Shown here in pieces: positions 11,787 through 23,666 of a stretch of 64,000 nucleotides of DNA. Where the stretch lies: the NCBI GenBank assembly GCA_029891385.1, contig CM057230.1, positions 55,221,414-55,285,413 of the forward strand, in the 5' to 3' direction. The DNA is from Erythroxylum novogranatense. Its lineage: Eukaryota > Streptophyta > Magnoliopsida > Malpighiales > Erythroxylaceae. The notes under the pieces were generated by a model. It was not told the DNA's origin. It made no database searches and was given only the letters and a program-made list of their open reading frames with translations. Position 1 is the stretch's first letter; each line of letters starts with the position of its first letter. The translations under genes were made by a program, and so were the position numbers.

Positions 11787-14700
11787 TGTAGCATCCCACT
11801 CCCGTAAGACCCAAACTCAACATCGAGAGTGATGTCCGAGCCTGAGCCTCACGAGGGTGGTATGCTAGAGCATTCAATTTCAATTCAAAAACTCAGTAAG
11901 ACATTTATTTATTTTTTTTAAAATAATCGCATGCGCGGAATTCAGTAAACGATTTAGGGCCCACTATAATATGAAAACAGTTTCGATCACTTCTCAATTT
12001 CAGTCATAACAAACACTCAACAGTATTACAACATTTACCAATAGGGCCCTTTACACTAACAGTACTATTTGGTAGAAATTGTAGCAAATACAAATTACAC
12101 AAAACAGAACGACACGAATGCAGACGTGGAATGATCCCGACCTCAAACTCTGACTTACTTGCAGTAATCATACTCCCATTTGTCTAACGGGGCACTCTTC
12201 AATTCCTGAAAAATATTTGCAATATTAGGTGAGTTTGCGAACTCAGTGAGAAACCATCATCGATGGTTCACTCAACTCATGCATATACCACCCATTCACA
12301 AATTATCACATAATAACTCATTCAGAAATATCATATGCGTTATTATTTACAAATATAAGGCGTTTCTCCTTTCACACAGTCCACATTCAATCATTCATAT
12401 ATGCAATGTACATGTGACACTTTCCATTTTGTTACATTGTTGTGACCGTGCTTTGAATCGTCCCAAAGGATGTGGGCACATTGCATCGAGCCCGTGGCTT
12501 TGAATACATTAGGGTCCGAATGCCTCGATACGGTGAGCCGTTGGCTCTGAAATACGTTAGACGCGAAGCCTCGTATGCGTTGAGCTTAAAGCTCAAATAT
12601 GTTGGCTGCTCCGGTCACAACTGTCATTATCTGATCATACTTTTATGTATGAATGCATATGTCCCAATTTACATTTACAGCAGTTTACATTTCTACATCC
12701 AATTCTCATTCCTTCGGACCTTCAGTCCGGTATTTCAATCATAACATTTTTCACAATTTATTTCATTGAAGCATTCACAAACAGTACACACAAATAGCAC
12801 TTTGATATCAAGTTCAGATATTTCGGACACCTATGGCCCGAAATCAATCAAAAACAAACACACATAACCCTCCACTATCTCCACATGGCATGAGTGCATA
12901 ATATTAAACACATAAAGGTTGAGGAACCAACTAGGTTACTCACCTGTACTTCCGAGTTACTACCTGGAAGTCTCAGCACTGTCCGTGAAAATGACGATCC
13001 AACAGTACCTCTATAACAGTCAAATAATTTCTCATTACTAAATGTACAGTCAAAATAATTCAATGATGCACATGTCGTAAATAAAAGATGTACAATGCCT
13101 ATTCATGACCTTCCCGGCGCAATTCCCAAAATCCCACTTTTATACTCCAATTATCATGAAACAACCCTTAGGTTGTGAAAACAATCTAAACCCAACTTTC
13201 ACTCATAAATTGAGATCTTAAAATCCTGAATTCAAACTTTCATTCTTTATATCAATTGTAGACCTCTCTCTAGATCATAACGAATCAAGAATCACCTCAA
13301 TTGGAATCCTATAGACCAAGATATCATCAAAATACTGAAATACATTCAGTAAAATATCCAATTCATACTCCTTCCACCAGTACCCTTACTTCGATTCAGT
13401 CAATTTAATACCAAAGACCATAACTTTTTGGTGGAGGGATAAAGAAATGTGTTAGGAATCCAATGCTTTAAAAATCAGGTCATTTGGAGGTCTAGAGAAA
13501 AAGTTAGGACCAAAAGACTCCAATCAGTTCTTGCTTTCGTCTTAGCTTTTCTATCATCTCATTTCCATCGTCTGCTTTTTTATCGTCTCATTTCCATCGT
13601 CTGCTTTTTTATCGTCTCATTTCCATCGTCTGCTTTTCTATCGTCTCATTTATATCGTTTGCTTTTCTATCGTCTCATTTCCATCTTATGCTTTTTTATC
13701 ATCTCCACTTATGACAATCATAACTTTTGACTCCGATATCCAAAATTTACAAAATTTATACCGTTGGAAAGATAAAAGAAAGATATACAACTCTTAATAA
13801 GGAAACTTTGCCAGAATCTATCTAAATCAGGTCCATATTTCCTCCCGAAGTAGGAATACGAATTTTCGCTCAACTCTCAACATCCTGCACCCAGTTCTCC
13901 ACTTCGTGACATCTTTAGAGACTCTTAGAGATAGAACCGAAATTCAATGTCTTCATAAGAGCTGTAGCCATATATTCCTAGTTTACTTTGAATTAAGAAT
14001 CATCTCATTTTGACAACCACAGAAAATGTTATGGCTAAAATACTGAAACATACTCAGTGAGAAATTTTCCAGATTTTCTAACTTTCAACACTTTACGTCA
14101 CCAAACACCAAAAGTTTTCTAAAAACTAATTTAACACTATAACTTAATTTATTTCTCCCCAACTACCCAGTATTTATGAACAAACACATAAAGTATATTT
14201 TCCATGTAGATGACAGAAATCTATCAACTTTATTTCACAAATCCCTAACTGCAAGGGATTTCTCTAACACTTACCTGCTGAAAACTCCAAAATCTTCAAG
14301 CCCTAATCTCCACAAAATTTTCGTACTTCACTAAGTGAAATGATTAGCTTCTGGTTTTTCCTTAGAGTAGATGACACAAATAGAAAAGTAAGTTTGGTGA
14401 AAGAAAGGAAGAACACAGAAGTCCCTTAGAAGATATTTTGATGAAAAACTCTGTGTTTCGAAGAGAGAAGTTTTAGAAAGATGAAAATAAAGAAGGGACT
14501 TGGACAAGACTTAACCTGTCAACTCTCAAGGAATAGTGACCTACTCCTAGCTAGAGTACAAGGTCTAAGTGACATATGTCACTTTCTTAATGATTAAACT
14601 CTAACTTAGTTTCTTTTGAAACTAACTCCATTTAGTTCCCCTCTTTCCAATATGACAATCATCTTTACAACCCAATCATCTCCAAATCTTCATTTAATTT

Positions 14701-15037
14701 ATTTCTTGTTCCCTACTATAAATATATCTTTCTCAATACTCCATAACTTCACCAACATATACAAATACAATAATTCCACCAAAATTCAAAATATCAAGAT
14801 TTCACTAACACATAAAATTTTCAATGTAATAACATTCAAAATTCTCGAAAGTTCACCAATCCATCCAATTATACCCGAAATTCTTCATGAATGCACGTAC
14901 CTATGTGCATGTGTCAAATGACTCATTCCTCTAACATTAGAGGCCAAATATATGAACATATAAAAAATATGCAATGCAAACTACGAGCCTGTCCCAATTT
15001 ACCAATTTACCCCTCCCACCGGTGATGGGACGTTACA
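11787..15037 (-). repeat. Element B 5' LTR
   Basis: It has the same ends as 4809-8036 and is slightly longer. Visible length differences include an extra 29-bp minisatellite unit and a repeated caatttac near 15003. The tctaacattagaggcc and catgaatgcatg stretches near its end also mark the corresponding parts of the other copy. Confidence 0.93.
13545..13707. repeat. 29-bp minisatellite, about 5.6 copies
   Basis: Unit starts at 13545, 13574, 13603, 13632, 13661 and 13690 (partial). It is the same unit as at 6581-6714 with one more copy, so copy number changed after insertion or the templates differed. Confidence 0.92.
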
Positions 15038-15380
15038 CATCCGAGAATTCCATGACTACTGAAATATCTTATAGCTTCCCTTTATCTACCCATGTGTCTA
15101 CCACATAGGCCAAAAATACCTCATATCCCTTCCTCATCATCTTCTCTGCTGTCAGAGCTGAAACAATTCTAGGCGGGCTTGCTTTTTTGTCCCCTGTAAA
15201 TACCACTCTTCTACCGTTATCCAATTCGAATTTCACTGTCTTCTGTTTACAATCCAGATGGGTATTGTACTTCTCTAATGTGTCCATACCTAAAATCACA
15301 TCCAATCCTCCCATATTCAATGGCATTAGATCCACCACTAGTAGTTCCCCACTAATACATATCACACACTCTCTATACAC
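15038..15380 (-). pseudogene. Element A pol: C-terminal protease region up to the B insertion
   Basis: The frame shows LLVVDLMPLNMGGLDVILGMD, the flap and C-terminal end of gypsy aspartic protease, then the FLAYVVDT linker that precedes RT. A stop (15069-15071) follows GKL where relatives have an acidic residue. Beyond it the same frame runs on to the insertion junction at 15038. When one copy of the TSD is removed, it is in register with the RT segment ending at 4808, which shows that B split a once continuous pol. Confidence 0.88.
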
Positions 15381-16871
15381 TTAACTGATAATAATATACT
15401 GGCCGATTGGAGTACTCACCATTAGTGGAGTATCCAATGGGCTCAAATTTCCACCACACATAGTTCTACTCAATGAAACAAACGAATGAGTAGAACCTGG
15501 ATCAATCAAAGCAATCACATCATCAACAAATAATTTAACTGTACCAGTCACAACATCTGGGGTGGTCTCTGCGTCCTCTTGTGTCATTGTAAACACCCTA
15601 GTTGGTGCCTGCCCCCTTAGTCTCCCTGGAAGGCTCGCCCTCTTAGCTGCATCTGAACTGCCCACTTCCGTTGTAGTCTTGTGTCCCACAGTTTCAGATC
15701 TCTTGGAAACTTGCATCTGACTTCTCTCCTGTCTTGCTTGCTGAGGGTACTCTCTAGCCATATGCCCCTTTTCTCCACAATTGAAGCAAGCTCCTGTCAA
15801 TCTATAACATTCTCCTCTACGGAGTTTCCCGCAATGATCACATTTAGGGATGGATGATGCATTTCCCTCTCCCCTTCTGTTGCCTCCTGCCATAGAGGCT
15901 TTATGAGAAAAAGTGGGAGTCCATATAGATTTGGACCTGCTGGCCCCACTAATGCGCTCCTCAGACTGAATAAGTAAGCTCCTGGCACTCCTGTCTGGCA
16001 TAGGAGTACTAGTACTCCCTCCCCTCTTAAACTGCTCTCTCCCTTTCCTCTTCTTGTTCACGACACTCTTGATATTTTTTATGTTTTCAACCCTCAGTGT
16101 TGCTTCGACTAACTGCTGAAAATCACAAAAATTTTGCATTACTACCTTCTCTCTGATGGTTAGATGTAAACCCGATTCAAACCTACAGCACTTAGCAACC
16201 TCACTCATCATCATCTGAGCTGCATACCGGGATAGCTGTGTAAACTGACGCTCATACTCGCTCACTTTCATCTCCCTCTGGGTGAGACTCAGAAACTCCC
16301 TCTGCTTTTGCTGAATGTACGCCTCCGACAAGTACTTCTTCTTATAAGCAGCTAAGAAGTCCTTCCATGCCAACCTTACCGATCTCATCTGACTCCCTGG
16401 CACACTCTCCCACCAATGTGGAGCATCTCCCTGTAGCAAGCTTGCAGCATACACAACCCTCTCATCATCCTCACACTCCATCTGATATAACACCCTCTCA
16501 GCCTTTCTCAACCAAGTCCCGGCTTCTTCTGGATCCGTTGTCCCATAGAAGTCGACTGCCCCATAATTCCTCAACTTATCAAACCGTTTTCCTTTCTTAG
16601 CTGGGGCCGAAGTAGAAGGCTATGGCATCTGACCCATAGCCTGGACAAATGCCTGAGTGAAGGTTTGGAATATCCTCGGATCCAATGGAGGCACTTGCTC
16701 TTGCAGAACTGGTGACTCCTGTGTCTGCGATTGAATGGGCTCACTACCTTGCCCTACAGAAGCCTCAGCATTTCCTGGAGCTACCGACTCATCAATACTC
16801 TCCTCTCTTGTCGGAGAGTCAGGTGCAACTGATCCTTACAGAACTCCTCGTGTCCTTTTACGAGGTGGCAT
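15381..16871 (-). pseudogene. Element A gag and N-terminal protease
   Basis: The probable start is the ATG at 16869-16871 (protein begins MPPRKRTRG), about 175 bases after the primer site. In-frame stops at 16836-16838 (TAA) and 16620-16622 (TAG) break it, leaving 15381-16574 open. Gag core: AVDFYGTTDPEEAGTWL, then WWESVPG and the helical FLSLTQREMKVSEYERQF region. A zinc knuckle CFNCGEKGHMAREY has Tyr where the last Cys belongs, so CCHC is broken. The protease active site is ALIDPGSTHSFVS, usual for this group. The frame closes with a TAA at 15381-15383 inside the protease. Confidence 0.92.
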
Positions 16872-17046
16872 CTTACTCCTTCACATATAAACACTAAGGA
16901 TTAGCTACATGTCAATCTTAATTCCTATATGTATGCATGATATGCATGTCACTTAATGCAATCAATCAATTGACAATGCAACAAATAATCATATATCAAA
17001 TCAATTCATACTACTATGCATTCTAAGCCTAGGATACAAAGCCTAA

Positions 17047-17058
17047 GCTTTGATACCA
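17047..17058 (-). other. Primer-binding site of element A (tRNA-Met type)
   Basis: The minus strand reads TGGTATCAAAGC four bases after the 5' LTR end. It differs from the initiator tRNA-Met complement at one base (A for G). Confidence 0.88.
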
Positions 17059-17062
17059 AACA

Positions 17063-19369
17063 TGTTGGGCCTGGGTCCCGTTTCCTATCCCGAGGTGACA
17101 GCTCGGGGGTCGTCGAGTAAGGTTCGCGCGGGGGAGGGTCGAAAACCTTCAAATTTAAAGAATCGATGAAGGAGAAAAGTGGCGGTTCGTCAAGGCGAAG
17201 CCCCAGAAGAGAGGGTTCGCCATGATCAACCACAGCTTCACCGCGCGAACTCTCATGGGACACGCCGCGGCGAAAGACTAGCATTCACGCTGCAGCGAAC
17301 TCCAAAGGGATGCGCCGCAGCGAAAGACCGGCTCGCCGCGGCGAGCTCCCAATTTTTTGAGACCCGGCTCCCAACATTTTTGCAAATACATTCAAACACA
17401 TACACATTCATAAACAAAAGGAACTTCAGTTCTTCATGCCATTACAATTCAAGAAATTGAACAAACTTTGCTAACCTAACACAATACATATCAAAGCTTA
17501 AAACAAAATACATGAGGATGCTCAATGTTGATATTCTTGAAAAGCTAACCAAAATCACTAACTTAGTACAAAATCTTCTAACTATCTTGGAGTTTTCGAT
17601 GCCTTGCAAGAATCAACGATCTTTTTGTTCTACACCTGAGGAGTGGGAGGGTAATAGGGTGAGCTGCGAAGCTCAGTGACTTATACATTTATAGCCATTG
17701 GCAACGAGCCACACACTCAAGCATATATATACACAAATATGTAGCAATTCAACACTTAATAATTTATTCACAATCTTATAGCTACCAAAATGTCATCACA
17801 AAGAATATGTCATGTAATTTCTGCATCACAACGTAACAATTAATTATGCATCATGCCTAACAAATCAATAATGAAATGCACAACAAATGGCTTGAGAGTT
17901 CCGTGGAATAAAACGGATAAAACGAAGTTTATACCATGAACAAAACGAGTCCGGTTTCTCAGGATCTCGTGGCCTCAAGCGGGCAGTCGGGAGAAGGCTA
18001 TATGTCAACGTGCACGTGACTAATGAAACGTTCCTCTCTTGCCTAAACAAAGCACATATTCATTTCATTCTCAAATCATTTTATCAAATGCTTTCATACT
18101 TTTCATGCTCATCATGCTTCCTTATTTTGTCATTCATACAAAATGCCATGATATTTTTCAAGGCAATACATGATCACAATCACAATGCATTTTCAACAAT
18201 TTCAATGTCACACACACATGCAAGCAAGCAAAACAATTTGCCCACACACACAACAAATATAAATATATTACCCACCAAATATCGCTTAAAAATCCAAGTT
18301 CAAAGTTGTCCTTCCTCTTGCGATTGGATTAGGTCAGCTTGGTTTCCTATAACAAACCAAGTTCTCATTCAAACAACATTCAAAGGGAATTCATAAGGCT
18401 TTGAAAATCAAAAGTTACTCGACTTCCATACAAAATTTTGAGATCTTTAGAGACTAATTCAAAACTTCCTTTCTTCATAACACTTGTAGTCCGATGTCTC
18501 TAGTTTACAACGAATCAAAAATCACCTCATTTGTACATCTACATCAAAAGTTATACCCAAAATACCAAAATACGTCTGTGCAGGAAAACAGGATTTCGTC
18601 ACGACAGAAATGGAGGCTCGTCGCAGCGGAAACAGAGGCTCGCCGCGGCGAACACATTGGAGCTCACTGCAACGAGGAAGCTGGCGCGCGCCGGGACGTG
18701 CACATGAGCACGTCAAGACGTACGAGACCCAAAAATCATCCGAAACCTGTTTTTCCCACATTGATCAACCAAAACCTCCCATCTTTCAATTAATCGTCAT
18801 CTCAGTTCTAAACCATCATTCCTACTTCAATTCTCAACTCATTCCAACCCAAAATTAGTCATAAACACAAAGGAATCATTAACCCTAGAAGATAGCACAT
18901 TTTCGTACACCACTAAACCTCATTTTCACTTCCACCTATCATTAAATATGGTTAATCCAACCAATGAAGAAGGAAGAATGCTTGCACTTACTTGTTTGGC
19001 TCTAAACTCTTCAAGTTCTTCAAGATCTTCACAATTCCTAAGTTTCCCTTCTTCTCTCTATTCCACGGTGCTTCTTCTCTTCCTCACAAGCCAACCATTT
19101 CTTCTTCTAATTTACCCACTTAATGTATGCAAAAGACCCTCATGTCCTTCCACTTATGCCTTAAAACATAAGGGTTTAGGTGATCTACCAAAATTACCCC
19201 TCATGCATTCTTACTACATTTATACTTTAATTCCATCAATTCCAATAATAATTCCTCCTAACATTGACATGCTAATTACTCCAAAATAATAAATCCAACA
19301 AGACCTCAACATAAATTAAATCATGCTTAATAAAATAAAATAAAATAATAAAAATTTTGGGGTCCAACA
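17063..19369 (-). repeat. Element A 5' LTR (complete)
   Basis: A 2307-base LTR from tgttgggcctgggtccc to ggggtccaaca. It contains two GC-rich blocks with repeated gccgcggcga-like words (17100-17350 and 18590-18725), a TATA box at 17688-17693 and hairpin 17660-17675. The TSD next to it would be taatc (19370-19374); the partner lies outside the window. Confidence 0.93.
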
Positions 19370-19697
19370 TAATCATTGTGTTTGCATTCATTTGTGGAAA
19401 CTAATAACATTGAGTCATTAAGGATAACATAACATATGTTAAATGGCCCAAGCTTATATGGTTGTTGCCTAGATTGGTCTGTTTTCCTTATTAGTAATGT
19501 CGCTATCTGACTAAATCTGAAGACCTAGTTCTAGGTTGTCTGATAGCTAGGTTTAATTAAAGAGCTTATTTTAATTAAACACAACCTAAGGAAAAATCAG
19601 GATTAATAGAACTTTTTGTTAATCTACGATCAATAGTTGCTATAAGAGGTATAAGGATATCAAAACAATGAAATATGCTTAGTCGAGAGTGAATCGA
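19370..19697. mobile_element. C0: fragment of an old family-C LTR, left piece
   Basis: Clearly related to 22045-22395 of element C: both show ggataacat, aaatggccc or aaatgaccc, tatgtggttgttgcct and ggtttaat, followed by taattaaac or tgattaaac. It is far more diverged than the two LTRs of C are from each other. It is bounded by element A on the left and solo LTR D on the right, and continues at 29070. Confidence 0.85.
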
Positions 19698-21494
19698 TGT
19701 AGCACCCTACTCCCACATGACCCGGACCCAACATCGATGGTGATATTCGAATTCGTGCCCCGCGAGGGTGACATGCTAAAACACTTAACACATTCATAAA
19801 TCGGTATAAATTTTTTTTTTGTTTTGAACCACAAACATTTTAAGCGGAAGTTGATACTCAAATTGGGCCCATTACAAAAACAGAAGACTTGTAGTCATAA
19901 TTTCATTACACTTCAAAATCATTTACTAACATTTCCAATTTGGAAAGTTGATACAATTATTTCTGAAAACACAATCTAATATAAATACAAGAAATAAGGA
20001 AGCAGACGCGAACTGATCCCGATCTCTAGCCTTCACTTATGCTGCAGGTATACTCCCGTTGGCCTAATGGGGTATTCTTCTGATCCTGAAAAATAATTGC
20101 AAATTTTGGGTGAGTTTTGCGAACTCAATGAGTGACCATCATCGATGGCTCACCCAGTAACATAACACATAAATTCACATTTGCACACTTCACACAATTT
20201 TACTTTCACACTTCATATTCAATTTACTCAAACATTCATATTATGCATATGCCGTCTGTATGAGACTTACTTTCATTCTTATTGTTGTGACTGAGTGCCT
20301 GTCACTTACTTATACAGAATACTGGCTCTTAGGGCTTAGTCAAAACAAAATACTAGCCCATAGGGTTTAGTCAGAATAGAATACTGGCCCGTAGGCTCAG
20401 TCAGAACAGAGTCACGAAATATAGCTTTACGTGGAAGCGCTTCATACACGCAACACAAGTTACAATGCCTTTATATTTTATGCATTCATGAGATGGAATG
20501 CATCACTTACATTACATGCTCTTATTCAGTTATAATCACTTATCATTGGACCGTAGTCCGACATTCAACATATAGTTGAGAATTCACACTTTTACTTGCA
20601 TGCAATTTCACATTCAGAATTCACTTAGCAATCATTTCAGTGCATTAGTTTAGCTTATTCACATACAAGCAGCACTTCGATATCCAAATCAAATATCACA
20701 ATCATCGGCCCTCCTATCTAGAAACCAACATAAACAATCACATTCACACAATCATTCAGAATTCAACTAATACCAAAAGGTCAAACAAAACAAATATTGG
20801 AATGAGACTAATCTAGGTCGACTTACAGTACGCTTCATATTAACATTTGCTTTCAAATTCTGGGAACGCCTGAATGTGAAAACTTGACCTGCACAACCCA
20901 TTTATGCAATACACAATTCACACACGTTACAAAACTCATTTATGTACAAATAGCTATAAGGACTATGTAAAATGCATGCTCAGTGACAATCTCGGTGATA
21001 TGTGCTTAATTATTAATATTTTTAATTATTTTCACTTAGCGATTATCGATACAAAATGATTAAAATACTAACTTTAATTCATATTTGTTTTTAGGTACAA
21101 TTCGAGAGCAAAGAAATTAAAGTGAGTCGAAAGCATTATATTTGGATCATTTTTTTTGAAGATCTATTTTTGCTTGTCTTCATAAAACAAAAAGAAGAAA
21201 AGAAAAGCCAAGGAGCAGATAAGAAAAATAGTGAACAAAGAAGAATTGAAGTGGCCAAGCTTGGAAGTCAAGAGCAACAAAAACGACACTGGAAAACAGC
21301 CAAAACGATGTGAGAAGTTAGAAGACCAAAACGGCAACGCAGACTGCGTCCACGTTTCTACATGAAACGCAGACGTAGCTGCGTTGCATGCAGCACCCAG
21401 TAAAGGAGACGCAGGTTTTATTGATGTGGACCTTTATTGGTCACATCATCACCAGTAAAGGAGAGCTTGCCAGTGAGGGATATTCAGTTGAGGC

Positions 21495-21501
21495 TATAAA
21501 A
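21495..21501 (+). promoter_or_regulatory. TATA box 1 in element C 5' LTR
   Basis: GGCTATAAAATGAGGGCTC context. It is the first of two copies in the duplicated block; the counterpart in the 3' LTR is at 25789-25795. Confidence 0.65.
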
Positions 21502-21725
21502 TGAGGGCTCAAGTAATTTATCAGGAAAGACTTATGAAGAGCTGAACGTTCCGACGTCGGTTCGGAGGTGATATCGACGCCGATGACCCGGGTTGTTAGG
21601 TGGTGACAACACACGCAGCAGGCACAAGAGAGGAGAGAAAAAGGTTTTAGTTGAGGTGTGACCTTTATTGGTCACATCATCACCAGTAAAGGAGAGCTTG
21701 CCAGTGAGGGATATTCAGTTGAAGC

Positions 21726-21732
21726 TATAAAA
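21726..21732 (+). promoter_or_regulatory. TATA box 2 in element C 5' LTR
   Basis: AGCTATAAAATGGGGGCTC context, 231 bases after the first; the 3' LTR counterpart is at 26010-26016. Which copy drives transcription cannot be told from sequence. Confidence 0.65.
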
Positions 21733-22626
21733 TGGGGGCTCAAGTAATTTATCGGGAAAGACTTATGAAGAGCTGAACGTTTCGACGTCGATTCGGAGGT
21801 GATATTAACGCCGATGACTAGGGTTAAGTATTATTTTAATTATTTTGTTGTTTCTTTCTCTCATTAGATTTTAATTGTGTTGTCTGATTTTAACTGATTT
21901 GGGTTTCGTATATGCATAATCGGATTTTCGTTATTATTCGGTTATTTGTGTATGAACCCATTGGGTATTGTGAATTGATGATTTTAATGCGTTCATTGAA
22001 TCGTTAATTTCAAACCCATTGCTAGAATTTTGATATAATCCATAATTGTTATGTTGAAATTCATTTATAGCGACTAATGATTCGTAATCATTAGGGATAA
22101 CATGACCTAGGTTAAATGACCCGAGCGTATGTGGTTGTTGCCTTGATTAATCAGTTTTCCTAATTCGTAATGCTATTGCCTAATTAAATCTAGAGATCGT
22201 ATAATAGGTTGTTAGGTGGTTAGGTTTAATCAACGATTGTATCTTGATTAAACAAAACCTAAGGGAAAACTCGGGTTAATTATTAACCCACCATTAATAA
22301 TTTCTAGGAGAGGTTAAAGAACAACAAATTAATAAAATATGGTTAGTCATGGTGTAGGTCGAGATTGAACCAAAGAACCGGGCCCCTATTGAATTCCCCA
22401 CATTTATCATTTTTGCATGTTTTCTTTAATTTGTTTTTATTAGTTAGTTTCATTTTATTTTTCTTCTTTTAAAAAAAATCCAAAACCCCCTTTTTCTAAA
22501 CACCGATTAATTTCATTTCTTAAACTTTACACACACTCTCTGTGGGATCGACCTAGACTCGCCACTGCTACAGTAGTAGTCTAGCTATTTTAATTTTGAT
22601 TAACGTTACGATGCGCGGTCAAATTT

Positions 22627-22644
22627 TGGCGCCGTTGCCGGGGA
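22627..22644 (+). other. Primer-binding site of element C (tRNA-Asp type)
   Basis: TGGCGCCGTTGCCGGGGA lies five bases after the 5' LTR. It is complementary to the 3' end of plant tRNA-Asp(GUC), the primer usual in Athila-type elements. Confidence 0.9.
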
Positions 22645-22778
22645 GTGTGGTGTTTTAGTTTTAGTTTGTGATTTAATTGGTGTTTTGTATATATTTGTTT
22701 GTGATTAATTTCTTTTCTGTTATTTGGTGATCTTTTCATTTTCTTATTTTGTGTTTAAAAAAAACAAAAAAAATTGTT

Positions 22779-23666
22779 ATGGACGGAAGTAATTTCTTTT
22801 ATAATTCATATTCTCATTCCTATAACAATGTTTGGACTGATCAACCTAACTTTTGTTATGGATGGAATAATCATCAGAATTACTTCTATGATAGTTTGCA
22901 GGACACACAACAATTGTTGTTCAGACCAGAAGCTTCCTATCACAACTCTGGTCCATCTCTGGAAGAGTTGATGTTACAATTGCAGGAGAATACTTTACAA
23001 TTCCAGAATGATGGAAGGCAATTTCCAGAAAGTACTTGGTCCCAGAAACCGAAGGGCCAACTTGGTTCAGGTGCATCTTTAGAAGAAATTGTTAACAAAC
23101 TTATTGCTTCCAACTTGCAATTGCACCAGGATTTTCAGGAAATGAAAGCAAGCCAACAGGAAATGACAACACACCAACAGAGGATGGAAAACCTAATAGG
23201 TCAGATGGTAGTGAGCCTTGATCACCTGGAATCGCAACAAGAAGAGGCGTCGTCATATCAACCCGAGGTGTATCCAATCGAAGTCTGTGTAAAAAATTTG
23301 CAAAGTGATAAGGAGCTTGAGAATTTTGAGGTCAACCCTCAACGAATTGTTTGTGTTGAAGAAGTAGAGAAGGAGCTCAAAGCCAAAAAGGACATATCTT
23401 TTAGCTCGGAGGTAACTACTGAGTCCATAATTATTTTTGAAACTAACTATTTCCCTTTACATTACAGATTTGAGGAATTGAATGATGAAGAAAAAGGTAA
23501 AGAGACGTTTGAAATATTTTCGGAGTGTATTTACTCATTCAAGATTGAGCATCTGAGGATAGGGAAGGCGCCAAGTAAGGATGATGATCAACTAAGACCC
23601 TATTCAGAATTACCTCACGTAGAGAAGCCGCATGTGCTACATGAAGATCACAACTTTGTCACGTGA
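22779..23666 (+). CDS. Conserved-looking ORF of non-autonomous element C, gag-derived?
   Basis: A 295-residue uninterrupted protein. The frame is open upstream, but the first ATG is at 22779, after an A-rich leader. Residues 1-60 are rich in Asn, Tyr and aromatics (SNFFYNSYSH, QPNFCYGWNN), as in the linker after the capsid of Athila/Tat gag. Residues about 70-165 are Gln-rich amphipathic helix (SLEELMLQLQ, MKASQQEMTTHQQRMENLIG), probably coiled coil. The C-terminal half is acidic and unknown to me. No zinc knuckle or capsid core is seen. A gag C-terminal derivative acting in assembly is a guess. The open frame in a non-autonomous element suggests recent or continuing use. Confidence 0.7.
   Translation: MDGSNFFYNSYSHSYNNVWTDQPNFCYGWNNHQNYFYDSLQDTQQLLFRPEASYHNSGPSLEELMLQLQENTLQFQNDGRQFPESTWSQKPKGQLGSGASLEEIVNKLIASNLQLHQDFQEMKASQQEMTTHQQRMENLIGQMVVSLDHLESQQEEASSYQPEVYPIEVCVKNLQSDKELENFEVNPQRIVCVEEVEKELKAKKDISFSSEVTTESIIIFETNYFPLHYRFEELNDEEKGKETFEIFSECIYSFKIEHLRIGKAPSKDDDQLRPYSELPHVEKPHVLHEDHNFVT

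Larger units (their letters stand above)
4809..15037 (-). mobile_element. Element B: non-coding LTR element with 3.2 kb LTRs (LARD-like), nested in A
   Basis: Two LTRs (4809-8036 and 11787-15037) flank a 3750-base interior with a tRNA-Met primer site at the high-coordinate end and a polypurine tract at the low end, so the element is on the minus strand. No gag or pol motif was found in any frame of the interior; the longest frame is 110 codons and featureless. Long LTRs with a non-coding interior match large retrotransposon derivatives, moved by another element's proteins (inference). Insertion site: TATCC before 4809 and CATCC after 15037, a 5-bp TSD with one change. A hand count over the first ~400 LTR bases gives about 15 differences. 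Confidence 0.9.
1..19369 (-). mobile_element. Element A: Ty3/gypsy chromovirus (Tekay/Del-like), minus strand, interrupted by element B
   Basis: A minus-strand LTR retrotransposon whose far left end lies outside the window. Visible parts, in element order: 5' LTR 17063-19369, tRNA-Met primer site 17047-17058, gag-protease, then after the nested insertion RT-RNase H, integrase and a chromodomain, polypurine tract 1911-1924 and most of the 3' LTR. Taking out element B leaves an interior of about 4.9 kb, a normal length. LTRs of about 2.3 kb and a pol ending in a chromodomain point to the Tekay/Del clade; the clade is inference. Coding is dead: several in-frame stops, at least one frameshift, a lost zinc-knuckle Cys and a changed integrase Asp. 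By hand, the two LTRs differ at 5 of the first 120 aligned bases. Confidence 0.93.
20996..22621 (+). repeat. Element C 5' LTR
   Basis: 1626 bases, beginning tgatatgtgcttaattatta and ending gatgcgcggtca. It contains an internal direct duplication of about 165 bases (21430-21594 and 21661-21825, offset 231), each half with a TATA box. Confidence 0.95.
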
